64,000 nucleotides of DNA from Bin95 sp965220855 (lineage in GTDB: Bacteria > Pseudomonadota > Alphaproteobacteria > Bin95). Made by a program: the position numbers and the translations under genes. Location: contig CBDCQY010000001.1 of NCBI GenBank assembly GCA_965220855.1, positions 1,302,001 to 1,366,000 of the forward strand, given 5' to 3'. Shown here in pieces: positions 8,327-16,168 of the stretch (positions are counted from its first letter, which is position 1; each line of letters begins with the position of its first letter). The notes beneath the pieces were generated by a model that was given only the letters and a program-made list of their open reading frames with translations, was not told the origin of the DNA and searched no databases.

Positions 8327-8948
8327 AGCCTCCCTGGCGCGGTTCGGCCCCCTCCGGCGTCTCCTCCAGGCGCTGGCTCTCCCGCTGGGCGCGGCGCGCC
8401 TGGGCGGCCTCGCGCGCGTCCTGGTCGCGCATGATCGACGGCGCGAGGTCCATCAGCTCCATGAAGAAGTCCGCCTGACGGCGCAGATCGTCCGACACCA
8501 TGGGCGGCTGGCTGCGCATCGTGCTGACCACGGTGACCCTGACGCCGCGCCGTTGCAAGGCTTCCACCAGGCGGCGAAAATCCCCGTCGCCGGAAAACAG
8601 CACGAGATGCTCCAGATGGTCCGACATCTCCATCGCATCGACAGCGAGCTCGATATCCATATTCCCCTTGATCTTGCGCCGCCCCATGGCGTCGGTGAAC
8701 TCGCGCGCCGGCTTGGTCACCAGAGTGAAGCCGTTATAGTCCAGCCAGTCCACCAGCGGTCGGATCGGGGAATATTCTTGATCCTCGAGCAAGGCCGTGT
8801 AGTAGAAGGCGCGTATCAGCCGCCCTCGTTTGGAGAAATAGTCGAGCATCCTCTTGTAATCGATGTCGATGTTCAGGCCGCGCGCGGCGGCGTAAAGGTT
8901 CGCGCCGTCGATGAACAGCGCAGTCCGTTCTTCCATATAGGTGCGCAT
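8316..8948 (-). CDS. NYN-domain (LabA/DUF88-like) putative RNase
   Basis: NYN domains are PIN-like Mg-dependent nucleases acting on RNA. Conserved acidic and glycine motifs are present: F-I-D-G-A-N-L-Y at the start, K-G-N-M-D-I-E-L-A-V-D-A-M in the middle, and L-F-S-G-D-G-D-F-R-R-L-V near residue 125. The last 45 residues are charged, Gln/Arg-rich and probably disordered. Two in-frame ATG codons are possible (8948 and 8936); neither has an ideal ribosome site. The gene sits just upstream of, and overlaps, the uracil-DNA glycosylase gene and is divergent from folK, an arrangement met in other alphaproteobacteria. The RNA target is unknown. Confidence 0.8.
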   Translation of the reverse strand: MRTYMEERTALFIDGANLYAAARGLNIDIDYKRMLDYFSKRGRLIRAFYYTALLEDQEYSPIRPLVDWLDYNGFTLVTKPAREFTDAMGRRKIKGNMDIELAVDAMEMSDHLEHLVLFSGDGDFRRLVEALQRRGVRVTVVSTMRSQPPMVSDDLRRQADFFMELMDLAPSIMRDQDAREAAQARRAQRESQRLEETPEGAEPRQGGYGA

Positions 8949-9043
8949 GACAGATTGGTCACTCCGATTAACGGTCAACGGTCGGCGAAGCCGAACATGG
9001 CAAATTAGGCGACGTGCGGTCTTGCGACAAGGGGCAGCGAAAA

Positions 9044-9538
9044 ATGATTCTGATCGGGTTGGGCGCCAACCTGCCCTCGACCGACTATGGGCCGCCGAGA
9101 GCGACCCTGGAAGCGGCGCTCCGGGCGCTGGCGGCGGCGGGCGCGCCGGCGCTCCGGCGCTCGCCCTGGTATGAGAGCGCGCCGCAACCGCCGAGCGGCC
9201 AGCCCTGGTTCGTCAATGCCGTGGCGGCGCTGGAGACGGCGCTTGCGCCCGAGGCGCTGCTGGCGCTGATGCTGGAGGTGGAGCGGAGTTTCGGCCGGGT
9301 GCGCGGCGCGCCCAACGCCGCGCGCGCGATCGATCTCGACCTGCTCGACCATGACGGGCGCGTCACGGCGCCGGGCGCGAGGCCCGAACTGCCGCATCCC
9401 CGCCTGCATGAGCGCGCCTTCGTGCTGCTGCCGCTCGCCGACCTGGCGCCGGGCTGGCGCCATCCGGTTTCCGGCGCCGGGATCGAGGCGCTGCTGCAGG
9501 CGCTCGGCGACACCGGGCCGATCCGCCGCCTGCCGTGA
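9044..9538 (+). CDS. folK: 2-amino-4-hydroxy-6-hydroxymethyldihydropteridine pyrophosphokinase
   Basis: Transfers pyrophosphate from ATP to the pterin precursor of folate. The 164-residue protein has the family start M-I-L-I-G-L-G-A-N-L, the S-x-W-Y-E-S-A-P and Q-P-W-F-V-N-A-V segments that bind pterin, the R-A-I-D-L-D-L-L signature with two Mg-binding aspartates, and the final P-H-P-R-L-H-E-R-A-F-V-L-x-P-L-A-D. The frame is open 30 bases further upstream, but the ATG at 9044 matches the family start and follows a GGGG-containing ribosome site. No other folate gene is adjacent. It faces away from the NYN gene and precedes rho. Confidence 0.93.
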   Translation: MILIGLGANLPSTDYGPPRATLEAALRALAAAGAPALRRSPWYESAPQPPSGQPWFVNAVAALETALAPEALLALMLEVERSFGRVRGAPNAARAIDLDLLDHDGRVTAPGARPELPHPRLHERAFVLLPLADLAPGWRHPVSGAGIEALLQALGDTGPIRRLP

Positions 9539-9567
9539 GCGCCCGGCGCGCCGGCTGACGAAAAACA

Positions 9568-9596
9568 TTGCCGACCGGGCGGCGTTGCGCTAGGCT
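9568..9596 (+). promoter_or_regulatory. Candidate sigma-70-type promoter of rho
   Basis: TTGCCG at 9568-9573 and TAGGCT at 9591-9596 are separated by 17 bases. This is an acceptable housekeeping promoter for a GC-rich alphaproteobacterium. The predicted start gives a leader of about 115 bases before rho, and a 7-bp inverted repeat (CCCGCCG, 9617-9632) lies in that leader. rho is autoregulated in other bacteria, so a long leader is expected. Only the match is seen; activity is not shown. Confidence 0.4.
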
Positions 9597-9720
9597 GCCC
9601 CTGTCTCAAGCCTTCGCCCGCCGTCCGGCGGGAGCTTCGGCCCCCCGCCTTTCGTGTTCGAGCGTCCTGCTGTAGCGGGCGAACCGGCTTCCAACGCCAA
9701 CCGATGGACGGTCCGAGGCC

Positions 9721-11010
9721 ATGCTCGACGATATTGCGGCGCCCGAAAAGGTCGCGCATCTGCAGGAAATCAAGGAAAAGTCGGCGGCGGACCTGCTGGC
9801 GCTCGCCGACCGGCTGGAGGTCGAGAACGCCTCCACCCTGCGCAAGCAGGACATGATGTTCGCCATTCTGAAGAACCTGGCCGAGGACGATGTGGTCATC
9901 GTCGGGCGCGGCGTGCTGGAGGTGCTGCCGGACGGCTTCGGCTTCCTGCGCTCGCCGGAGGCCAACTATCTGCCGGGTCCGGACGACATCTATGTGTCGC
10001 CGCAATTGCTGCGCCGCTTCGGCCTGCGCACCGGCGATACGGTGGAGGGCGAGATTCGCGCGCCCAAGGCGGGCGAGCGCTATTTCGCGCTCACCAAGGT
10101 CAATCTCGCCAATTTCGAGGATACGGAGGCCGTGCGCCACCGCATCAATTTCGACAATCTGACGCCGCTCTATCCCGAGGAGCGGCTGCATCTGGAGATC
10201 GAGCAGCCGAAGACCAAGGACTACACCACGCGCGTCGTCGAACTGGTGGCCCCGCTCGGCAAGGGCCAGCGCGCGCTGATCGTCGCCCCGCCCCGGACCG
10301 GCAAGACGATGATGCTCCAGAACGTGGCGCACGCCATCTCGCACAACCACCCGGAAGTCTATCTGATCGTGCTGCTGATCGACGAGCGCCCCGAGGAGGT
10401 GACCGACATGCAGCGCTCGGTGCGCGGCGAGGTCATCTCCTCCACCTTCGACGAGCCGGCGACGCGCCATGTCCAGGTCACCGAGATGGTGCTGGAAAAG
10501 GCCAAGCGCCTGGTCGAATACAAGCATGATGTGGTCATCCTGCTGGACTCGATCACCCGCCTGGCGCGCGCCTACAACACCGTGGTGCCGTCCTCCGGCA
10601 AGGTGCTCACCGGCGGCGTGGACGCCAACGCGCTGCAGCGCCCGAAACGCTTCTTCGGCGCGGCGCGCAATATCGAGGAGGGCGGCTCGCTGTCGATCGT
10701 CGCCACCGCGCTGGTGGAGACCGGCTCGCGCATGGACGAGGTGATCTTCGAGGAGTTCAAGGGCACCGGCAATTCGGAGATCGTGCTCGACCGCAAGCTG
10801 TCCGACCGGCGCGTCTGGCCGGCCATCGACATCGGCAAGTCCGGCACCCGCAAGGAGGAGCTGCTGGTGGATCGGGGCGCGCTCGCCAAGATGTGGATGC
10901 TGCGCCGCGTGCTGATGCCGATGGGCACCCAGGACGCGATGGAGTTCCTGATCGGCAAGCTGCGCGAGACCAAGAGCAATGACGATTTCTTCCAGGCGAT
11001 GAACCAGTAG
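9721..11010 (+). CDS. rho: Transcription termination factor Rho
   Basis: Hexameric RNA-dependent ATPase that terminates transcription. The 429-residue protein has the N-terminal helical domain, the cold-shock-like RNA-binding domain with G-F-G-F-L-R and Y-V-S-P-Q, and the ATPase core. Visible are Walker A P-P-R-T-G-K-T (about 183-189), the Walker B region V-V-I-L-L-D-S-I-T-R, the Q-loop segment (V-V-P-S-S-G-K-V-L-T-G-G-V-D-A) and the R-loop. Its length fits alphaproteobacterial Rho, with no insert in the N-terminal domain. The next gene starts 6 bases after its stop, so the small AbiEii-type module downstream is likely co-transcribed. Confidence 0.97.
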   Translation: MLDDIAAPEKVAHLQEIKEKSAADLLALADRLEVENASTLRKQDMMFAILKNLAEDDVVIVGRGVLEVLPDGFGFLRSPEANYLPGPDDIYVSPQLLRRFGLRTGDTVEGEIRAPKAGERYFALTKVNLANFEDTEAVRHRINFDNLTPLYPEERLHLEIEQPKTKDYTTRVVELVAPLGKGQRALIVAPPRTGKTMMLQNVAHAISHNHPEVYLIVLLIDERPEEVTDMQRSVRGEVISSTFDEPATRHVQVTEMVLEKAKRLVEYKHDVVILLDSITRLARAYNTVVPSSGKVLTGGVDANALQRPKRFFGAARNIEEGGSLSIVATALVETGSRMDEVIFEEFKGTGNSEIVLDRKLSDRRVWPAIDIGKSGTRKEELLVDRGALAKMWMLRRVLMPMGTQDAMEFLIGKLRETKSNDDFFQAMNQ

Positions 11011-11016
11011 GCGGCG

Positions 11017-11361
11017 ATGACGGCCGGCGACCCGGAAGCCGCCGCCGCGCCCGGGGACGAAGCCGGGCGGGCGCTGCTGGCGCTGGCCGGGCGCTATATC
11101 TGGTGGAAGACGCCGGAAGAGGCGGTCCGCTATCCCGACCGCGTGCTGGCCCAGGTGATGGATATCGGGACCTTCGAGGATTGCCGGCGGATGCGGGCGG
11201 CCTTCGGCGACGACCGCCTCCGCCGCGTGCTGCGCCATGCCGAGGCGGGCTGGTTCCGCCCGCGCAGCTGGGCCTTCTGGCAGGCGGCGCTCCGGATCGA
11301 CGCCGGCCCGCGCCCCGTTTGCCGCCGGCTGCCGCCCGCGCCCTGGGAGCGCGGGGAATGA
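11017..11361 (+). CDS. Small DUF6922-like putative antitoxin partner
   Basis: Protein of 114 residues. Its core (R-Y-I-W-W-K-T-P-E-E-A, then V-L-A-Q-V-M-D-I-G-T-F-E-D-C, then R-R-V-L, and a W-F-R-P-R-S-W-A-F-W end) resembles short proteins commonly found upstream of AbiEii-type nucleotidyltransferases. They share an aromatic start, a pattern of -V-x-x-x-G-x-x-x-D and a closing F-W. I name the family only as a likeness. It follows rho by 6 bases and its stop overlaps the next start (ATGA). That strict coupling with a nucleotidyltransferase toxin homologue is the basis for calling it an antitoxin-like partner; no DNA-binding domain is obvious. Confidence 0.6.
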   Translation: MTAGDPEAAAAPGDEAGRALLALAGRYIWWKTPEEAVRYPDRVLAQVMDIGTFEDCRRMRAAFGDDRLRRVLRHAEAGWFRPRSWAFWQAALRIDAGPRPVCRRLPPAPWERGE

Positions 11362-12026
11362 CGGGCTTCGCGCCCCGCATCGACATGCTGCCGCCGGCCC
11401 AGGCCGCGCTCTGGCCGGCGCTCGCCCCGGCGGCTGGGCTCGGCTTCGCGCTTTATGGCGGCACCGCGATCGCGCTCCGGCTCGGACACCGGATATCGGA
11501 GGATTTCGACCTGTTCGCCGCCGGTCCGCTCGACGCCGACGCGCTGCGGCGTGCCTGCCTGTTCGTCGCCGACCGGCCGGCGCTCCGCGAGGACGCGGAC
11601 AGCCTGGTCGTGCGGACTGCGGGCGGCGTGCTGCTGTCCTTCTTCGGCGGCATCGATTTCGGCCGGGTGGGCGCGCCCGACATCGCGCCGGAGAACGGCC
11701 TGCCGGTCGCCTCTGCGCTCGACCTGCTGGCGACCAAGCTCAAGACGATCCTGCAGCGCGCGGCCGCGAAGGACTATATCGACATCGCCGCCCTGCTGCG
11801 GTCGGGCCTGGAGCTGGAGCGCGGTCTCGCCGGCGCCCGGACGCTGTTCGGCCCCGGCTATCCGCCGATGGAGGCGGTGCGCGCGCTCTGCTGGTTCGGC
11901 GACGGCGATCTCGAAACGCTCGGGGCCGAAGACCGCCGCATCCTCGTCGAGGCGGCTGCGGCGCTCGGCGACCGGCCGCTGCCGACCGCGCCGCTGCTGT
12001 CCCGATCCCTGGCCGGCGGGGGATAG
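11358..12026 (+). CDS. AbiEii/AbiGii-type nucleotidyltransferase (putative toxin)
   Basis: DUF1814 nucleotidyltransferase of 222 residues. The AbiE toxin of this family blocks translation by adding nucleotides to tRNA ends and causes abortive infection. The fold marker is L-Y-G-G-T-A-I-A-L-R-L-G-H-R-I-S-E-D-F-D-L-F (residues 33-53), with G34-G35 and the metal aspartates D49 and D51. A later K-L-K-T-I-L-Q-R-x-x-A-K-D-Y-I-D segment is also typical. The start overlaps the upstream stop by ATGA, with a GGGGA ribosome site inside the preceding gene. Many family members are housekeeping-like and of unknown role, so the toxin label is inferred from family and pairing. It is convergent with the oxygenase gene 8 bases away. 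Confidence 0.72.
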   Translation: MTGFAPRIDMLPPAQAALWPALAPAAGLGFALYGGTAIALRLGHRISEDFDLFAAGPLDADALRRACLFVADRPALREDADSLVVRTAGGVLLSFFGGIDFGRVGAPDIAPENGLPVASALDLLATKLKTILQRAAAKDYIDIAALLRSGLELERGLAGARTLFGPGYPPMEAVRALCWFGDGDLETLGAEDRRILVEAAAALGDRPLPTAPLLSRSLAGGG

Positions 12027-12033
12027 CGGCGCG

Positions 12034-12978
12034 CTACGCCGTCGCCAGGTCCTGCTGGTCGGCGGCGTTGTAGTTGGCGTCGTACCACCAGGCGAGATGG
12101 TCGGCGTAGCGCACCGGCGGCCAGCGCGGCGGGTTGTCGGGGCCGGCGCAGGTCGGCGCGCAGCGGATTTCGGCATCCAGATTGGGGCCGAAGAAATAGG
12201 GAATGGCGTAGCGATGGCGCCCCACCGGCGGCAGCGCGCGGTGCGGCGTGGAGGGATATCGCCCGTTGGTCCAGCGATGCAACATGTCGCCGCTGTTGAC
12301 CACAAAGCTGTTCTCGACGAAGGGCACATCCTGCCAGTCGCCGCCCTCGGGCCGGATTTGCAGGCCCGGAACCTCCGATTGCGCGAGGAAGGTGAGGAAG
12401 TTGGTGTCGGTGTGCGGCGCGATGCCGTAGCGCCCGGGCTCGCGCGCCGCCGGGGGATAGTGCGAGAGCCGGAAGGAGAACTGGCTGCGGGTGAAATGGG
12501 GCCGGAACCAGTCCGCTGGCAGGCCCAGCGACAGCGCCAGCGCCGGCAGCAGGCCGACCGCGAGGCGATCCACCGTCTCGCAATAGTCGAGCAGCGTCTC
12601 GCGGAAGCCCGGCAACTCCGCCGGCCAGCGATTGGGTCCCGCGAAGCGCTGGCCGGCCAGCGGGTCGTCCGGGCCGCGCTCGCGCTTGATGAAGAACGCC
12701 TCGTTCATGTCCGGCAGGGCGTCTTCGCTCACGCGCGAGGTGCGCACATTGTAGCGCGCCATGGCCATGTAGCCATTATTGTGCTCATTCATCAGCACGG
12801 CGCGCTTGGCCGCTTCGGGCTGGTCGTGAAAGCGCCGGGCCTCCGCGAAGACGCGCGCGATATCGACCGCCGGCACGCCGTGATTGACGAGGATGAAGAA
12901 GCCGACCCGCTCCAGCGCATGGCCGAGCGCCGCCGCCACTTCCTCGCGGCTCCGGGAAAGGTCGATCAGGGGGATCAT
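12034..12978 (-). CDS. 2-oxoglutarate/Fe(II)-dependent oxygenase, isopenicillin N synthase family
   Basis: Non-heme iron oxygenase of 314 residues. The N-terminal DIOX domain shows G-F-F-I-L-V-N-H-G-V. The jelly-roll core has the iron ligands H and D in A-P-H-T-D-T-N-F-L-T and the distal His in S-T-P-H-R-A, followed by R-H-R-Y-A-I-P-Y-F-F as the cosubstrate-binding Arg region. Substrate is not predictable from sequence; relatives hydroxylate or cyclise small molecules, including plant-hormone-like compounds. The gene lies 39 bases after the amidase gene on the same strand, so the two probably form an operon handling an amide-bearing compound. Confidence 0.83.
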   Translation of the reverse strand: MIPLIDLSRSREEVAAALGHALERVGFFILVNHGVPAVDIARVFAEARRFHDQPEAAKRAVLMNEHNNGYMAMARYNVRTSRVSEDALPDMNEAFFIKRERGPDDPLAGQRFAGPNRWPAELPGFRETLLDYCETVDRLAVGLLPALALSLGLPADWFRPHFTRSQFSFRLSHYPPAAREPGRYGIAPHTDTNFLTFLAQSEVPGLQIRPEGGDWQDVPFVENSFVVNSGDMLHRWTNGRYPSTPHRALPPVGRHRYAIPYFFGPNLDAEIRCAPTCAGPDNPPRWPPVRYADHLAWWYDANYNAADQQDLATA

Positions 12979-13017
12979 CGCCGCATCTCCTTCGTGCTTC
13001 GCCGCCGGGCGCGCCCG

Positions 13018-14415
13018 TCACCCGACGACGACCGGCTCCACCGTCGCCAGCAGCCAGCGCGCGAAGCCGGTCATGCGCGCATCCGAGCCCTCCGCGCCCA
13101 TGATCTGCGCGCCGACCGGCAGGCCGTTCACCGCGATCGACGGCATGGAAACCGACGGCGCGAACAGCATCGAGGCCGGCGTGTTGAACACCGCATCGCC
13201 CGTGGGGCGCGCGAGCGGCGGCTCGCCCGGACGGTCGCCCGCCCAGACGGGCGCCGGGCCGGGGCAGCTCAGCATCAGCGCGCCATCGACCCGCTCCAGC
13301 GCGCGCGCCCAGGCCTGCTGCGCCGCCCGGCGCTCCTCCAGCGCGGCGCGATAGTCGTCCGGCGTCATGGCTTCGGCGCGCGCCAGCGTCTCCCGCGCCC
13401 GGAAGCTGATCGCGTCCGGCCCGAGGTCGGCGAGCGCGCGCAGCAGCCAGCGGCCTTCCCAGCCGATGATCGCGTAGCTGACCGCCTGCGCGCGGGCGAG
13501 CGCGGCGTCGAGGGCGGCGAGCGCCGGGTCGTCTTCCGGCCGCAGCAGCGCCACGCCTGCATCCGCGATGCGCGCCAGCAGCCGATGGAACGCCTCCTTG
13601 CTGGCGTCGTCGAGCGCCGGCCAGCCCGCGCCCTCGAGCGCCAGCAGGCGCTGGGGCCGCTCGGGCGGGGGCGGCGTCTCGGGGCCGGCGAGGCCAGGAT
13701 GGCCGGGATCGCCGCCGACGCGCCTCGCGATCTCGCTCGCGGTCAGCCACATATCCTCGATGGCGTTGGCGTGGACGCCGTGGCAGCTCTGGCTGCTCGA
13801 CTGGCGCTCGCCGCGATTGATCGCGCCGCGCGTCGGCTTGAGCGCGATATTGCCGCAATAGCCGGCCGGGCGGACGATGGAGCCGCCCACCTGGGTGCCG
13901 ATCGCGACCGGCAGCATCCCGGCCGCCACCGCCGCCGCCGAGCCGGAGGACGAGCCGCCGGGGGTGCGCGTGGGGTCGAAGGGGTTGGTCGTCGGCCCCG
14001 GATGCGCGCCGCCCAGCTCGGCGGTCACCGTCTTGGCGAGCACCAGCGCGCCGGCCTGGCGGAGCGCCTGGACGGCGGCGTTGTCGCGCTTCGGGAAATT
14101 GCCGCGAAAGGCGGCGCAGCCCATCTGGGTCGGCATGGTGCGGGTTTCGAGCAGGTCCTTGACGCCGACCGGCATGCCGTCGATGGGCGAGAGCGGCCGC
14201 CCGTCCCGCCAGCGCGCGGCGCTGGCGTCGGCGGCCTCGCGCGCGCCCTCGATATCCATGGCCGCGAAGGCCTGCACCGCGGGCTCGCGCGCCTCGACCG
14301 TCTCCAGGCAGCGCTCCAGATAGCCGCGCGGCGAGTCGCTCCCCTCACGGAAGCCCGCCACCGCGTCATGAAAGGTCAGCCCCCGGAAGCTCGCAGGGTC
14401 GTATCGCATCGCCAT
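13018..14415 (-). CDS. Amidase signature family hydrolase
   Basis: Serine amidase of 465 residues. The Ser-cis-Ser-Lys triad is visible: Lys in P-V-G-V-K-D-L-L, the cis-Ser in the glycine-rich G-G-S-S-S-G-S-A-A-A-V-A-A-G loop, and the nucleophile in T-Q-V-G-G-S-I-V-R-P-A. Related enzymes hydrolyse small aliphatic or aromatic amides and also include GatA-like proteins. The absence of gatB/gatC and the catabolic neighbour (2OG oxygenase) favour a small-molecule amidase. The middle region (about 230-330) is Pro/Ala-rich and variable, as usual. The first codons read M-A-M-R-Y, so the start could be two codons later. Confidence 0.85.
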   Translation of the reverse strand: MAMRYDPASFRGLTFHDAVAGFREGSDSPRGYLERCLETVEAREPAVQAFAAMDIEGAREAADASAARWRDGRPLSPIDGMPVGVKDLLETRTMPTQMGCAAFRGNFPKRDNAAVQALRQAGALVLAKTVTAELGGAHPGPTTNPFDPTRTPGGSSSGSAAAVAAGMLPVAIGTQVGGSIVRPAGYCGNIALKPTRGAINRGERQSSSQSCHGVHANAIEDMWLTASEIARRVGGDPGHPGLAGPETPPPPERPQRLLALEGAGWPALDDASKEAFHRLLARIADAGVALLRPEDDPALAALDAALARAQAVSYAIIGWEGRWLLRALADLGPDAISFRARETLARAEAMTPDDYRAALEERRAAQQAWARALERVDGALMLSCPGPAPVWAGDRPGEPPLARPTGDAVFNTPASMLFAPSVSMPSIAVNGLPVGAQIMGAEGSDARMTGFARWLLATVEPVVVG

Positions 14416-14486
14416 GCCCCCATCCTACACCGTCCAGGGGTCGATCGTCCTCAACCCGGCCGCAATCGCATTGGCGACAATCGGAA

Positions 14487-14663
14487 TCATTCCAAATCGA
14501 GCGGACGGGCCGGCGTCGCGTCGCGCTCTGCGAAGGCGGCGAACTCCTCATCCGTCAAACGCGCGCGCCGGCCGATGGCGGTCAGCAGCGTCCCCAGCTC
14601 CGCCCGCGCAGGCGCGGCGCGATGCGCCTCGTCGGAAAGACTGCTGTCGGTGATCTTGTCCAC
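14487..14663 (-). CDS. Short ORF resembling the C-terminus of a VapB/FitA-type antitoxin
   Basis: A 58-codon frame with a GTG start that has GGAAG seven bases upstream. The translation ends in L-G-T-L-L-T-A-I-G-R-R-A-R-L-T-D-E-E-F and then a T-P-A-R-P-L-D-L-E tail. That looks like the C-terminal toxin-neutralising half of ribbon-helix-helix antitoxins, but no DNA-binding half is present and no toxin gene is adjacent. An in-frame stop lies a short way upstream of the GTG. It may be a remnant of a lost toxin-antitoxin pair or a chance frame. It is divergent from the HisD paralogue. Confidence 0.35.
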   Translation of the reverse strand: MDKITDSSLSDEAHRAAPARAELGTLLTAIGRRARLTDEEFAAFAERDATPARPLDLE

Positions 14664-14690
14664 AATCGATCTTCCATATTGTCTTCACAG

Positions 14691-14717
14691 TCTGCATTTT
14701 ACCGCAATGAATGCAGA
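14691..14717. promoter_or_regulatory. Inverted repeat upstream of the HisD paralogue, candidate operator
   Basis: TCTGCATT at 14691-14698 and its complement AATGCAGA at 14710-14717 are separated by 11 bases. The arms lie in a short AT-richer patch between the divergent short ORF and the HisD-like gene, about 80 bases before that gene's start. The size and spacing fit a dimeric regulator site. No adjacent regulator gene was found. Confidence 0.35.
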
Positions 14718-14797
14718 AGGCGAGGGCCGGCCCGCCTTGATCGGGGCGGGGGAAGCTGTCATGCCTTGCGCCTGACAAACAAGGCCGGGGAGGCGGG

Positions 14798-16105
14798 ATG
14801 GCCGAATATCTGAAGCGCGGCAGGACCGACGCCGAGCGCGCCGGGCGGGACCGGGAGGTGCGCGCGGCGGTCGAGGCGATCCTGGACGATATCCGCGCGC
14901 GGGGCGACGCCGCCGTGCGCGCGCTCTCGGAGAAGTTCGACAACTGGTCGCCGGAGAGCTTCCGGCTCTCAGAGCGCGAGATCGAGCGGGCGCTCTCGCA
15001 AGTGCCGAAGCGCGACCTGGACGATATCCGCTTCGCCCAGGCGCAGGTGCGCGGCTTCGCCGAACATCAGCGCGCCGCGCTGCAGGACATCGAGGTCGAG
15101 ACGCTGCCGGGCGTGGTGCTCGGCCATCGCAACATTCCGGTCAACTCGGTTGGCTGCTATGCGCCGGGCGGCAAATATCCGATCGTCGCCTCGGTGCATA
15201 TGAGCGTGGTGACGGCCAAGGCCGCCGGCGCGCCGCGCATCGTGGCCGCCGCCCCGCCGCATGAAGGCGGCGCGCACCCCGCCATGGTCGCCGCCATGCA
15301 TCTGGGCGGCGCGGACGAGATCCTGGTGCTGGGCGGCGTGCAGGCGGTGGGCGCCATGGCGCTCGGCACCGAGACCGTCCGGCCGGTCGATATGCTGGTC
15401 GGCCCCGGCAACGCCTTCGTCGCCGAGGCCAAGCGCCAGCTGTTCGGCCAGGTCGGCATCGACCTGCTGGCCGGCCCGACCGAGACGCTGGTGATCGCCG
15501 ACGAGACCGTCGATGCCGAACTCTGCGCCACCGACCTGCTGGGCCAGGCCGAGCACGGGCCGGACAGCCCGGCGGTGCTGATCACCAATTCGCGCGCGCT
15601 GGCGCTCGCCACCATCGCGGAGGTGGAGCGCCTGCTCGCCATCCTGCCGACCGCCGCCAACGCCGGGGCCGCCTGGGCCGACTATGGCGAGGTGATCCTC
15701 TGCGCCGACCATGAGGAGATGCTGGCCGAGGCGGAGCGCATCGGCTCCGAACATGTCCAGGTGATGACCGACCGCGACGACTGGTTCCTGGAGCGCATGA
15801 CCTGCTATGGGGCGCTGTTCCTCGGGCCGCGCACCAATGTCGCCTATGGCGACAAGGTGATCGGCACCAACCACACCCTGCCGACGCGCCGCGCGGCGCG
15901 CTACACCGGCGGCCTCTGGGTCGGCAAGTTCCTGAAGACGCACACCTATCAGCGCGTGCTGACCGACGAGGCCTCGGCGCGCCTCGGCGAGGTGTGCTCG
16001 CGGCTCTGTATGATGGAAGGCTTCGTCGGCCACGCCGAGCAGGCCAATATCCGCGTCCGCCGCCATGGCGGCCGCAACATCCCCTATGGCGCGGCGGCGG
16101 AGTGA
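14798..16105 (+). CDS. HisD-family dehydrogenase, probably not histidine biosynthesis (HpsN-like)
   Basis: Zn- and NAD-dependent alcohol dehydrogenase of the histidinol dehydrogenase family, 435 residues. The family residues are present: L-L-G-Q-A-E-H-G-P-D-S (Zn-binding Gln and His), S-E-H-V-Q-V (catalytic Glu-His), G-T-N-H-T-L-P-T and G-F-V-G-H-A-E. The stretch G-H-R-N-I-P-V-N-S-V-G-C-Y-A-P-G-G-K-Y-P, and its lack of his neighbours, place it with paralogues such as sulfopropanediol dehydrogenase (HpsN) rather than true HisD. These oxidise small diols or alcohols to acids. A GGGAGGC ribosome site precedes the ATG. Substrate is inferred only at this broad level. Confidence 0.8.
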   Translation: MAEYLKRGRTDAERAGRDREVRAAVEAILDDIRARGDAAVRALSEKFDNWSPESFRLSEREIERALSQVPKRDLDDIRFAQAQVRGFAEHQRAALQDIEVETLPGVVLGHRNIPVNSVGCYAPGGKYPIVASVHMSVVTAKAAGAPRIVAAAPPHEGGAHPAMVAAMHLGGADEILVLGGVQAVGAMALGTETVRPVDMLVGPGNAFVAEAKRQLFGQVGIDLLAGPTETLVIADETVDAELCATDLLGQAEHGPDSPAVLITNSRALALATIAEVERLLAILPTAANAGAAWADYGEVILCADHEEMLAEAERIGSEHVQVMTDRDDWFLERMTCYGALFLGPRTNVAYGDKVIGTNHTLPTRRAARYTGGLWVGKFLKTHTYQRVLTDEASARLGEVCSRLCMMEGFVGHAEQANIRVRRHGGRNIPYGAAAE

Positions 16106-16112
16106 GGACGTG

Positions 16113-16141
16113 TTGACAAGCATCGAACCGGGGCCATATGG
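16113..16141 (+). promoter_or_regulatory. Candidate sigma-70 promoter
   Basis: A consensus TTGACA (16113-16118) is followed after 17 bases by ATATGG (16136-16141), immediately upstream of the coiled-coil gene whose ATG is at 16169. The -35 box is perfect and the -10 is weak. It starts 8 bases after the HisD-like stop, so the next gene has its own promoter. Confidence 0.45.
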
Positions 16142-16168
16142 TGGAGAACGATTGGCGGGAGTGGACGG

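Noticed and set aside
9085..11238. 717-codon minus-strand frame opposite folK and rho
   Set aside because: It mirrors two certain genes, and its composition (His/Arg/Gln/Ala) is that of antisense codons.
11455..14775. 1106-codon plus-strand frame across the toxin, oxygenase and amidase genes
   Set aside because: It runs antisense to two recognised enzymes and out of frame with the AbiEii gene; no motif seen.
14798..16105. Assignment as histidine-biosynthesis hisD
   Set aside because: No his genes nearby, and internal motifs fit the HpsN-like paralogue group better; kept as a HisD-family dehydrogenase.
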